DNA from: JAPULR01 sp965238215
GTDB lineage: Bacteria > Chloroflexota > Dehalococcoidia > Lucifugimonadales > GCA-2712585
Direction of reading: 5' to 3'
Length of the DNA stretch: 64,000 nt
NCBI GenBank assembly: GCA_965238215.1
Contig: OZ250180.1
Span: 2,991,268 to 3,055,267 of the forward strand
In this document: positions 31,881-43,500 of the stretch, piece by piece
How the letters are laid out: each line of letters starts with the position of its first letter
How positions within the stretch are numbered: position 1 is the stretch's first letter
Position numbers and translations under genes: made by a program
Notes under the pieces: generated by a model
The model's database searches: none
Seen by the model: only the letters and a program-made list of their open reading frames with translations
Told to the model about the DNA's origin: nothing

Positions 31881-34567
31881 ATAGTTGGCTCCTTTTTGTC
31901 GCTGGGCAGAACTGGCTCACGCAGCATAGTCTCCTTGCTAACGAAACCTTCTATGCCGCCGGAACTCCGGACTGAATAGGTGTACTCGTTTTCGCTAAAC
32001 AACTCAATTCCCTGGCCTGGGGCCAGGGAACCCAGCGGGGAGCCTGAATGACGATGGGCGTTCGGTTCTCGGAAGATCGGGATCTCTGACGCCGGCGTAG
32101 CGACGGCAAGGGAGATATGGCTCGCATTTCCAAAGAGATGAGAGATTGCGCTCTCCACCAAGTATCGACGCCGACCCTGGTTCCAGAGCCTGATCCGGCT
32201 CCTGGTCCGGGGTGAATCTGACCATTTGGGTGTTGGGTCATTGAGGTCCACCAAAGGAAACCACAGCTCCAGTGCATGGTCAAGGTCGGCACCTTTCTGC
32301 CAATACGCCGATACCAGGGTCAAGGCCAGCATCTCACGCGTGGACCCATTTTCTATGAATGATGTAGCAGCTTGCCGCAAAGTCTGTTCGTCAACAGGGG
32401 TCAATCTCTTGGGAGAATCATTTAGGGCCATTTTGGCGCGGATCAGGGACTCAATCAGCGTGGCCTCCCTCATTGATTTGCGTCTCTTTCTCGTGATCGG
32501 CAGGATGCTCCAAAGGGGAGAGGTGACTGATGCATAACGCAAAGTACCGCACACGGATATCATCAAGCCTATGGGAGCTTGACTGCGATAGAGCAGGCCA
32601 AACAGGTACTTCCACAGTGGTCGCCATTCGCCTTGATCGACAAATCGCCGATATATGCTTGACATCGATTCTGTCCTGGGGTCGGCTTTGGTCTCGAAAA
32701 CCTGCCGGTGGTGAGACCAACTCGTCCAAACTGGCGGCGCCCCGCTGGTAGCAACCGCGCCGGCCCTCGCACGGTTTGTGCTGACCAGAAGCAACATCAG
32801 CAATAGGACCAAGACAGCCAGATACTCGTAAAGAGCAGCGAACCAAAGCATCTCATAGACAACGGGCCTCAAGAGGAGTCCGTAAAAGGCGATGGATGCC
32901 CCCAATACAAAACCGCGGATCTTCGATTGCGACAACCAGTCGCCCACATCGGCAAGGACATAATTAGGAGAGGGAATTGCGTACCCGGCCAACTCGCACA
33001 AGGCCAACGTGAATATGCCGGAGGCCGCAATGGCGCCGAAAAGAGCAAAGCCGTGGCCCAATGGCGAAAGACTGGAACCGCAAATCCAGGTCAAACAGGC
33101 TACAACGCTATAGCCCAGGGCTGCAGTCAAGGGTTTGTGGCTAAAGCCCCGTGTATTCTTCAGGACGTTGGGCAAAGTTATAGATAGGCCAGTTGCAAAG
33201 AACAGTGCTGAAACTGCGTATCTCAAGTCGTAAACGGCGCCGAAGTGCGGCAAGTGGGTCTCCCCAAAATCGCTGGTTAGGCTATGGTCTATGAGAAAGG
33301 CGTTAGTTGGCGGGAGGTGATTGAGGACTACCCACACCACCATAGATGGGACTATCGCTCTCCCGACGGCGCTTCCGGCCTCCAGCGCTTTTGTGGAGGA
33401 AGGATCGCATCCCCTAGAGGCAAGGATTTCCGCAATGTTCCGCAAGACTGAGGACAGGTAGGAGAGCGCTAACGCCAGGGATAGGACTAGGAAGACCTGT
33501 GACGAATTGAACTCGAATAGGACAGGCAAAATGCCTTTATCCGCGAATACTGTGTGCGTTATCCCCAGAAGAGCCAGGCGGAGTATGGGAAAACCGAAGA
33601 TTTTGCCGACTATCGGCCACATCACGCCGACAGCGCGTACGGCTGTGAAGGCCCCTAGGAATATGACTGTCCATCTGGTTAGGGAACTCAGATTCTCCAA
33701 GTGTAAGTCCAGCGATGCTGCGGTTAGCCCATACTTCTCTACAGGCAGAGTTGAGGCTGCTGAGGATAGTGCTCCCAATGAGCCTATAAATGCGGCTACC
33801 CAGGAGGCTTCGGCGAGAAAGAAAAGGACTTGGGCGGATATACGCAACCGTCTAGTTGGAGCCCGCTCGACTGCATTGGCCAATGAAGATCCACAGTAGG
33901 AAAGGATCAGGGTGAGGGCCAGCCAAGGCAATATCCCAGATCCAGAAAACTCAAATGCTACCGAAAACACGCCATTCTCAGCCAGAGCAACGTAGCTTGA
34001 GGCCAGAGCTAGGAGGCGTACCCACGGTAACTTGACCACTTGGCCGACTACCGGCCAAATTACCGCAGCTGCCCTTATTGCGATAAAGGGAGCGAGGAAA
34101 ATCACAGTCCAAGAGGACAAGGGACCAAAGGCTTCCAGGTAAGGACTAAAGTGGCCCAATTCCGATCCAAAGGGATGGCCCGACATGGTGCCCGCCACGT
34201 TGGGCATTGAGCCCAGGAATCCCGCAAGGAGTGCAGTCCAACCTGCGTAGGTTAGCAGCCTTTGAGCGACGGGAAGCACGTATTCCGCCCAACGTAAATC
34301 GCCTCGTGCCTGCCAAGCGCCCAACCTGGAAGAGAAGTCGATTAGCCTTCGGCTCAGGCTTCTTCGCTGGGCCAGTCCGGCCAGATTGCCAAGCAGCATC
34401 AGAAGGCCGAATACTGTTAAGGCGCCGGTCAGATAGCGAAAGTCCAGCCCGGTCCACTGATGCACCGGGCCGTCTGAGCCCAATAGCAGGATGGAGCCAA
34501 CGATAATTCCTGCCAATGCCAGGGGAATGGCAATCAACTTGATGTCGGCTATAGCGAAGGTTTTCAC
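31877..34567 (-). CDS. Polytopic membrane protein with internal duplication and SH3-like tail
   Basis: 896 residues from GTG 34567, which lies three bases after the stop of the giant gene. The first ~600 residues hold many hydrophobic segments with an internal duplication: SSWTVIFLAPFIAIRAAAVI / WPVVGQVVKLPWVRLLAL in one copy and TRWTVIFLGAFTAVRAVGVM / WPIVGKIFGFPILRLALL in the other, about 140 residues later. A soluble region follows (IYRRFVDQGEWRPLWKYLFG, LVSAYWQKGADLDHALELWF), and the last ~60 residues look like an SH3-type domain (APGQGIELFSENEYTYSV, GIEGFVSKETM). No known family is recognised. The operon position suggests an anchor or channel component of the MoxR/transglutaminase complex. 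Confidence 0.85.
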   Translation of the reverse strand: MKTFAIADIKLIAIPLALAGIIVGSILLLGSDGPVHQWTGLDFRYLTGALTVFGLLMLLGNLAGLAQRRSLSRRLIDFSSRLGAWQARGDLRWAEYVLPVAQRLLTYAGWTALLAGFLGSMPNVAGTMSGHPFGSELGHFSPYLEAFGPLSSWTVIFLAPFIAIRAAAVIWPVVGQVVKLPWVRLLALASSYVALAENGVFSVAFEFSGSGILPWLALTLILSYCGSSLANAVERAPTRRLRISAQVLFFLAEASWVAAFIGSLGALSSAASTLPVEKYGLTAASLDLHLENLSSLTRWTVIFLGAFTAVRAVGVMWPIVGKIFGFPILRLALLGITHTVFADKGILPVLFEFNSSQVFLVLSLALALSYLSSVLRNIAEILASRGCDPSSTKALEAGSAVGRAIVPSMVVWVVLNHLPPTNAFLIDHSLTSDFGETHLPHFGAVYDLRYAVSALFFATGLSITLPNVLKNTRGFSHKPLTAALGYSVVACLTWICGSSLSPLGHGFALFGAIAASGIFTLALCELAGYAIPSPNYVLADVGDWLSQSKIRGFVLGASIAFYGLLLRPVVYEMLWFAALYEYLAVLVLLLMLLLVSTNRARAGAVATSGAPPVWTSWSHHRQVFETKADPRTESMSSIYRRFVDQGEWRPLWKYLFGLLYRSQAPIGLMISVCGTLRYASVTSPLWSILPITRKRRKSMREATLIESLIRAKMALNDSPKRLTPVDEQTLRQAATSFIENGSTREMLALTLVSAYWQKGADLDHALELWFPLVDLNDPTPKWSDSPRTRSRIRLWNQGRRRYLVESAISHLFGNASHISLAVATPASEIPIFREPNAHRHSGSPLGSLAPGQGIELFSENEYTYSVRSSGGIEGFVSKETMLREPVLPSDKKEPTI

Positions 34568-34570
34568 TCT

Positions 34571-37500
34571 CTACGACTCAACTATAGTTCGCCATGCGCG
34601 ATACATTGCTTCGTAGTGGCGGCGAGCAATCGGATGCTCGCTGTAGTCTGCCTCTTCGAACCTTGAAATGAGCTGGTCGAGAGCCTTCTCGTCTACGTGT
34701 AGTCCTTCCGCAATGATCTTTGACTCCACCTCTCTCGGCGTCAGCTGTTTCGAAAACTCGGAAATCCGGGGTTCCGCCCATTTGGTGAATACGTTGTACA
34801 AACGGACAATCTCTTCTCTAAACTCGACCACCCTAAAGCTCCCAAATGTGACAGCCGGTAGGCGTTCATCATCGCCGGTGAATTCCGACTTAACCACGCA
34901 ATCCAATGGGCCATGTCCAGTCCAAGCAAGGTCTGCCCGCCCTTTCTCATCGGTAGTGATAAGAGTTTGCTGCTCCTCGCCCACAGATATTTGAACAAGC
35001 TCGCTGACTAAATCACAACCATCTCCGTCGGCCAGGTGAAACTCCATTGAGACTTCCTCGCCAACGCCCCAAACGTCCGGCAGGTCAGGGGATGCTTTCT
35101 TGAACCTGAGTGCCAAGTGTGTGGGTTGCGGAGCCGGGGTCTCTTCCTCTTCTTCAAGTAAGACATTAGGATCCGGGATGGGAGGGGGCTCCGATATGGG
35201 CTTGCTGGCAGGAACCATACGAAGGACGAACTCTCGCAAGACATCCACACGAACCCTTCGGGCTGAATACCCTGCTGCCGCAACTACCAGCGCCAGTGCA
35301 GGCAGGCCAACCCAGAGGAGCCAGTTGAAACCGACGGGTGTGACAGGTATGCCCAGGAAGTATGTCAGGGGTATGTTGGAGCTATCCCCGTTGAATCGGA
35401 ATGTGACTGGGACGGCGAGCAGATCCTCCGCTTCTGGCACGGTCAACTCCAACAATGCCACACCCTGTTCGTCCGTGATCGCCTCAACGCCTTGGCTCGA
35501 CCGGATGGTAGCATGGGGTATTCCAGAACCTTGGTCATCCAGAAGCGTTGCGTTCAGTCTCACCAGGCGACCAGGTCTTACCTTGTCCAACGGAACGACG
35601 ATAAAGTTGGAAGCAGACTTGATAGTTACGGGGACTGTGGCTTGAACGGAGAGGCTGGACTCGGAAATCTCTATTTCCTCGTTACCCAGGGATGCGTCGG
35701 CAGGTATGACGTAACTGTGGATGAATTCTCCCGCTTCATTCGTCTGGGCCGTGCCATTTTGGCTAATGTCCACTTCTAGCCCTGGCATGGCACGCGTGCC
35801 CAGAAGTACCGATCCCCGTAGCGTCAACGTGTCTCCCCTGGCCACGGAATCAATGGGTTCTACAACAATTCTGGGAATGCCTACGGCCACTCGCAGTTCG
35901 GCGGATGCGGCGGCTAGGTTGTCCGTTCCGTCGAACGTAACCTTGAACTCCAACTCCGACTCCACGGAGCCGTCTTCTACCTCGTCTTCTGGAACAGTCA
36001 CAATCTCCCAACCAAATCTTCCTTCGGCATCCGTGGTTAGAAACGGCTGTTCTTGTCTGCTTGTGACTATTTCAGCATTTGCGATCGGCTGTCCGTCGCC
36101 TCTGAGCAGAGTTCCACTAATGTCAAAAGGCTCGCCTTCCCTTACCAGCGTAGGGCCTTCAACGGTCAAGGAAGTGGGCGCTTGAACAACGAAGGCAATA
36201 CTGGCTTCTGCGGCAGAGATGAATTCGTCACCCAAAAATCTGGCCGTGATGGACTCCGGCCCGGCGTCTTTGAATGAAGGATGATTGTATTCATAGGCGC
36301 CGTCCTCGTCTGTAGTAACCGTGGCGATTTGCTTTCCTGAGGAGTCTTCCAGGACAAGCCCCAGTTGGCCGATGGGGGAAAGGGTGTCGGAACTGATGCT
36401 TCCCAGAAAAGCGCCTCCCATTCCCTGTTCTATCTGTGATGGCCCCCTGATGGTCAGGGAAGTGGGAGCCAGAACTGCGAAGGCGAAGCCGGTTTCAGCG
36501 GAAGAGATGAATTCGTCACCCAGGAATCTGGCCGTTATTGACTCCGGTCCGGCGTCTTCGAATGAAGGATGACTGTATTCATAGGCACCGTCCTCATCGG
36601 TAGTGACCGTAGTGATTTGCTCGCCCGAGGAGTCTTCCAGGACGAGTTCCAGTTGGCCGATAGGAGAAAGTGTGTCGGAGCTAATGCTTCCCTGAAAGGT
36701 GCCTCCTTTTCCCTGTTCAATCTGTGCTGGACCCCTGAAAGTCAGGGAAGTGGGCGCCAGCACCACGAATGCAATGCTGGTTTCTGCGGAAGAGATAAAT
36801 TCGTCACCCAGAAATCTAAATGTGATTGACTGTGGTCCGGCATCGTCGAATGAAGGATGACTATATTGAAATATGCCATCTGCCGCGGTGGTGACTGTAG
36901 TGATTTCCTGTCCTGTGAAGTCTTCCAGGATAATATCCAGTTGGCCGATGGGGGAAAGGGTGTCGGAGCTAATGCTGCCCTGAAAAGTGCCGCCTTCCTC
37001 CTGCTCAATTTTTGATGGTCCCTTGACAATCAAGGAAGTGGGGGCAAGAACGGCAAAGGCAATGCTGGCTTCAGCGGGTAGGATATAGTCGCCTCCGAGG
37101 AATCTGGCCTTGATTGACTCCGATCCGGCGTTGTCGAATGAAGGGTGGCTATACTCAAATATGCCATCTGCAGCGGTTGTGACTGTGGTGATTTGCTGCC
37201 CCGATGAGTCTTCCAGAACCATACTTAATTGGCCGACGTCCGAAAGTGTGCCGGAGGTTAGTTTCCCCGTAAACGTGGCGCCGTTGCCCTGTTCTATACG
37301 CGAGGGACCCGTGATGGCTACGACAACTTCATGACTAGCCGTAAGTCGAGTTAGCCCCACAGAGGACAGCACGATGTCGTCTCCCTGGAATTCGGCAAGT
37401 ATGTCGAAATCCCCGGCGGTCATTACTGAACTGCTGGTCTCAAAGTCTCCGGAAGAACCAGTTTGCACAGATTGAATTGGCTCATCGCCTATTTGAAGGG

Positions 37501-40500
37501 TCACGGCCTCTCCGACAAGAGCATTGGCTCGAATGTCGTGCAGTTCCCCTGAGATGCGGAACTCCTGACCGACAGTAACTCGTACTGGCGCGGATACGAA
37601 CAGATTGGTGGGCAGCGTGACCTTGAAATACAAGCGTGCTGTCGTTTCCAACAAGAACTCTTCCCCTTCAAATGACACTTCTACCCAGTGGTCTCCAGGG
37701 TCTGAAAAAGTGCTTGCGATGACGAAATTGCCCTCGGTGTCCGTGACAACGGAAGGCATGCCTTCACCATCTATAGTCACCGTGAGTTCCTCCCCGGCCC
37801 GTCCTTCGCCGGTGTCTTCCGTAAGTCGTCCTTCGAATGTCGCCTCCACGTCCACGGGAATTTCCTTGGGACCGGCGAGGGCCAGCCCGCTCGAGGAGAA
37901 GACTCCCACGTCTGGATCGCTCCATGATTCGTTGTATTGTTCATTGCCAACGGCGCGGGCCAACAGCTGATAGGGACCCAGTTCCATATGGAGAGGGAGC
38001 TGCACTTCTGCTTGGAATCTCCCTTGACTGGTTACGGTTTCTCCCAGCTTGATGCCGCCATGTTCCTTTGTCTCATTCACAAAAATCTGGACTGTCATCC
38101 CGCTAACGGGGCGACCTGTGCGAGTTCTGACAGTGCCGCCTACGAGGAACGGCGCTTGCCTTTGCACCATGTCAGTCCATTGGGTGATATTTGTTACGGT
38201 GTTTTGAGGGACTGGAGTTCGAGGCCCCGTTCCCCCCTGGGTGTTTGAACGACGTCCGGATATTCTGGACGGTGCCCCATTGGATGCCGTCGGTTCAAAG
38301 TCCACCCATCCGATTCCTTCAAGGGCAACCTCAGCCCACTGGTGGGCCTGGTCCGTATAAACGGTTTGCCGTTCCGCCGAAGGCTGAATTGCCCAACCTG
38401 AGACCACTCTGGCAGGAATTCCTATAGACCGGGCCAAAACCACAAAGGCGCTGCTGAAAACGCCACACGTACCCTTGCGATGGTCGAACAGGAACCAGTC
38501 TACTGGGTCTCTCCCTGAAGGGGGTCCCTGGCTGGAACGTTCGGCGAAGCTGTACTTATAACGTGACGACAGGTAAGACTCCAGAGCTTGAGCCTTCGAA
38601 AACGTTGAGTTTTGGCCGGCGGTAATTTGCAGTGCCAAACGTCGAATTCGATCTGGCAAGTCTGCTGGCAGCTGCGTATAAGTTGGATCATCAACGCCTT
38701 CTGCGGCATTCAGCTGCCTGGACGAATAAACCGGCACACTCGAACGCCAGGAATAAGTCGACGCGGGTTCTTGTGCAAAGAATGTTGCACTGAATGGGTA
38801 ATATGTTCCCTCACGATTGACATTCTCCAAAGTCAACGAAGTGAATGCCGTCCCGGGGGGAATTTGCACATTATTATCGAAAGGACGGACTTGGATTCTA
38901 TCGGTAAGGACCCTGCTGGGGTTCGTCTGAAAACCGAACAATAGCTCAGGGTTACGCCTGGAATCGGACAGAAAGGCGAATTCGCTCGATTCGCTGGAAA
39001 TCTCTTCCAGTACTTCCGTGGAGATATCTTCATCGCTCGAGTAAGAAATTGACACCGGATCAAGCTGCCGCCATCGGCCGTTCTCGTATACGTCGCCAAC
39101 AGCGACGCGCAAGTAGCTTGTGTTCCTCGCTCCCGTGAGATTGAAGAGAGGGTTGCTGGGAGGCTTCGACGCTCGCCTGGTCGTTGTACCTGTCAACCAG
39201 CCTTGTTCCCCACCCTCGCCGACTATGGCCCCCCCGTTCTCCAACCGGACCACATTCCCCAATCCCTCTAGGGCGTCAAGCGCCTTTTCTCGAACTGAAG
39301 GGTCTGGATCGGAAAGCGACCCAACGAGATTGTTCAGCTGGTTCCAATCCTTTTCCTCCTCACTTCTCATCGTGACGCTGTCAGCCAGATTCTCCAGGGC
39401 GTCGAGTGCCTGCCCTCGCACCGCCGGGTCGGAATCGGAGAGGGTCTGAAGCAGCCCTTGCAGCTGGCCCCATTCCAATACAACGCCGCCGCCGCCCCCG
39501 CCATTACCCAAAAACGAAGCATCAGAAAACAGCTTGTTCAAGGCGCGGATGGCACGATCACGAATTGCAACGTCCGCGGCGTTGAGAGATCTTGTCGCTT
39601 GCAGAATCTGGTCCCTGATCTCCGCATTGCTACTCCCAGAGGAAGCGGAGTCAAGGAGCTTTTCCAAAGCGCCCGCGGCCCATGCCTGCACCGTGGGATC
39701 AACGTCGACAAGGGACTTCAGCAGTTCCAACACTTCAGCCCAGTCTTCATCGATTGCCTGCGGCCCCCTTACTACCAAGTTGGTCAGGGCTGCGAGAGCC
39801 CTCTCCCGAAGTGCAGGATCGACGTTGGCAAGGGATTGCACCAATTTCAGTATTTGGGTCCAACGTGCAACGCCACCCCCGTTTCCCTCTCTCAATAAGG
39901 CTTCAGCGGCGAGCTCTTCCAGTTGGGCGAGAGCCTGATCCCGAACTGCCTGGTCAGCGTGAGTTAGGGAGTTAACAAGTTCCAGCAGCCCTGAAGGAAG
40001 ATCATCTCCTCCTTCGACGAACGATGAGCCTGATGCTGTTACACGGGACGGCGCCCCTCCGGGAGTTGGGTCAAAGGCAACCCATCCAAATCCATCGAGG
40101 GCTATTTCAGCCCACTGGTGGGCCTGATCGGCATATACCGTCTGCCGTCCATTTGTAGGCGCAATGGCCCAGCCGGAAACCACCCTGGCGGGTATCCCCA
40201 GCGTTCGAGCCAGAACAACAAACGCACTGCTGAAGTTTCCGCTGGTGCCTTCACGATTCTGAAACAGGAACCATGCAACGGGGTCCCAATCGTCCGGAGG
40301 TTTCTGATCGTCCTGAGAATTCGGTTTTCGGTAGACATACTCGGCTTGCAGATATTCCTGAATCGCAATTGCCTTGTCGTAAGGAGTAGACTGGTCAGCG
40401 GTGATTCTTTCAGCAAGAGTGAAGATGCGTTCCGGGAATCTGGGCGGCAGACTTACATATGCGCTGTCGTAATTGACACTTGCATTCTTCAACCTGGCCT

Positions 40501-43500
40501 CGGAGAATTCAGGCACGCTCGAATCCCAGTTGTATCCCGCATTGAGAAAGCTGCTGCGGAAAATCCCGTTTTCAGCATTGAACTGTCCGGTTAGCGAAAC
40601 ACCCCGCAGATATGGCGATGTTGGCAGAATGCCCGGCAAGAACTCCTCGAACTCCCCAGCAGGGTAGACTTGAATATGGTCATTCAAGGGTAGTGCATTC
40701 AACATCTGAATCCCGACGGCGCCTCCGTGGGAAACTTCGGCGGTCCTGCTGTGCAGGATCCACTCAGTGGAGTCCCTCGAAGTCCATCTACCGTCTTCAT
40801 AGACGCTGCCAACACCGGATCGAAGCAGCTCGGCATGCCCCGCATTTTCTACCTCAAACACCGGTTCATGGGCCGCTGGCGTAGCGCTCAGGGTTGTTGT
40901 ACCGGGAAGGAAGGCCAGGCCGTTGTCGCTCCCGGCAATCACTCCACCCCCGTTCTCCAGCCATGTTATGTCGCCCATCTTTTTCAACGCTCTGAGTGAC
41001 GCCGCTCTTACCAATTCATCGGAGTCATTAAGGCCCTCGCCCAATATTGGCACTGACAATATCTCCCCACGATCCCCTAGCAAGGTAGCGGCCAGAGCAC
41101 GAGTGGCTGAGTCATAGTCCCCGATTACAGCTTCTTCCAAATACGTCCGGTTCCACTTTTGCAACGCAGATTCGGCGTAAGGTCTCACCTCAGCCGAAAC
41201 ATCGCCGACCATAGCGTTATAAATGTCCACCAATGTAAAATTGTCCTTAATTGCTCCCAAGGCAGCAACGGCCATAAGCCTCACCCTATAGTCTGGATCA
41301 TTGTGGAGGGCCTGGATAAATGGTCCACTTTTGACCGGTGTCAGATTTCGGAGAGCCCAGCCCGCAGCTAGCCGCACTTCCGGTTCTTCGTCCAACTGTA
41401 GGGCCTCCACCAGTGAAGGCCTGGCATTCGAATCGCCTATCGTTCCCAGGGCAATTGCGGCGACCTTCCTTACGTCGGATTCGTCATCAGCGGAAAGGGC
41501 TCGAGCTAATGGCGCTACGGCTTCCTGTCCGCCCAGTTCCGCCAGAGCATTTGCGGCAGCAATCCTGACCGTTGGCTCACTGTAAGATAACAAGGCCAGC
41601 ACCAGGTGTTCTATGACTTCCTGCCCTCCCAGTGTTTTCAGTGCGCCAATGGCCACAATTCTGACGTTGGGGTCTCCGTCCGAAGACAACGCATACACCA
41701 AAGGCGCTATGGCTGCCTCATCGCCCAGTTCCCTCAAGGCATTTGCGGCAGCAATTCTCACTTCAGGGTCGTCATCTGAAAGTAAGGCTTGTGCCAACGA
41801 CGCCACGGCTGCCAAATCCCCCAGTATCGCCAATGCCCTGGCGGCGGCAATTCTGACGTCGGGATCGTCATCCGAAAGCAGGGCTAGGATCAGCGGCGCG
41901 ACGGCTGCCAAGTCCCCCAACAATGCCAAGGCATCCGCAGCAGCCTTTCGAACCGCTGGCTCCTCATCCTCAATTAGTGCTTGCGCCAGCGGCGAAGTAG
42001 CCTTGAGGTCACCCAGATCACCGAGGGTTTCTGCTGCCAATTCCCGCATATCTGGTTCCCAATGTCCTTGGAGAACCTTAATCCAGAGGTCCACGTTCCA
42101 TTCCAGTTCCAGCGCCTCCAATGCGGCGTCTCGAATGCCGGCATCTTCATCATGAAGCGCCACGTATGTAAGCGCTTGCCAGGCTGTCTCGTTATCAATT
42201 TCGGCCAGCTGCTGTACTGCTTCCAGCCTCTCCACCAAGTTCTCGCTTCCGAAGAGGGCCTCTAGGGCGGGTTCCAAATTTGAGTCGTCTTGTTGTGGAT
42301 CTTCATCCGAGTCTGTTACTGGAGCTTCTTCGGGTGGATAAATCGGTTGGGCTGTTTCCAGCCCGTTGCCGGGGGTTGGGTCGATAGTAGTCCACCCTGT
42401 ATCTTCCAAGGCAACTTCTGCCCACTGGTGCATTTGGCTCAGATAGACTGTTTGAGTTGCTGTGGATTGTTTAATGGCCCACCCGGACACAATCCTGGCC
42501 GGCACCCCCGCGGCACGGGCCAATACTACAAATGCGCTGCTGAAGCTGCGGCTGTCACCAATGCGACTGTCAAAAAGGAACCAGTCCACCGGGTCCTGCC
42601 CTTCGGGAGTTCTAAAGGGTTCCGAACCGTCCATGGCGACGCCATATGTGTACTCCCTTTGCAGGTATTGTGCGATGGACTCAACTTTATTGTGCAGGGT
42701 CTGAACGCCGGCAATTTCATTCGCCAGGTCATGAACACGCTCGGGCAACTCGCCAGGTAACTCCAAATAGCTGTATTTAATGATTCCAGGTGACGCCACA
42801 ATCTGGTCTTGTGGAGACTCGTTCACGTAAGACGTCCAGTTGTAACGGTAAACTGAATGTGGAGATGCAAAGGTTAAACTGTAGGGACGGTATGTCCCCT
42901 CAACGCTTACCCTTTCGAGCTGAGGTGATGTAGGAATAACACCGGACTCAAAGGCCCTGAATGCTCCAGCAGGAGAAATCGATACCCGTTCAACGTTCGC
43001 ATTGTCTAGACCGATGTCGGGGATCCTAAGGAGCACGGGATTGCTCTTATCGGAAACTGAATCCGTCCCACGTTCCCCGTAATATCCGACAAGTGTTCCA
43101 GTATCCGCCTCTAGGAAATCGGCGTCGGCGTCTAAGGAGAGTTTGAAGAGATCGATCTGATTCCACTCCCCGTTTTGGTACACGTCTCCGGTTCCGGTTC
43201 GTAGATACTTTGTGTGCGCTGCACCAATTACTCGGAACACCGGTAGATCCTCCGGCTGGTGCATCTGTTCAGCAGAAATTATTGAATCTAAAGACACGAC
43301 GGTACCATAGGGGAGAGGCTGAACGGGTGCCAACTCTCGAGTTTTCCCCGGTCCTACAAGTGCTGTCTCAATTTTATCCGTCTCTATAGATGAGTCTGCA
43401 TCAATTTCCGCGTCTGATGTATCAAGTCCTCGTCGGTATTCCTCTACAGTGATCGCATACGCCAGAGGTTTCTCCAGATGCGAGGGACGATTAAAGAGGT

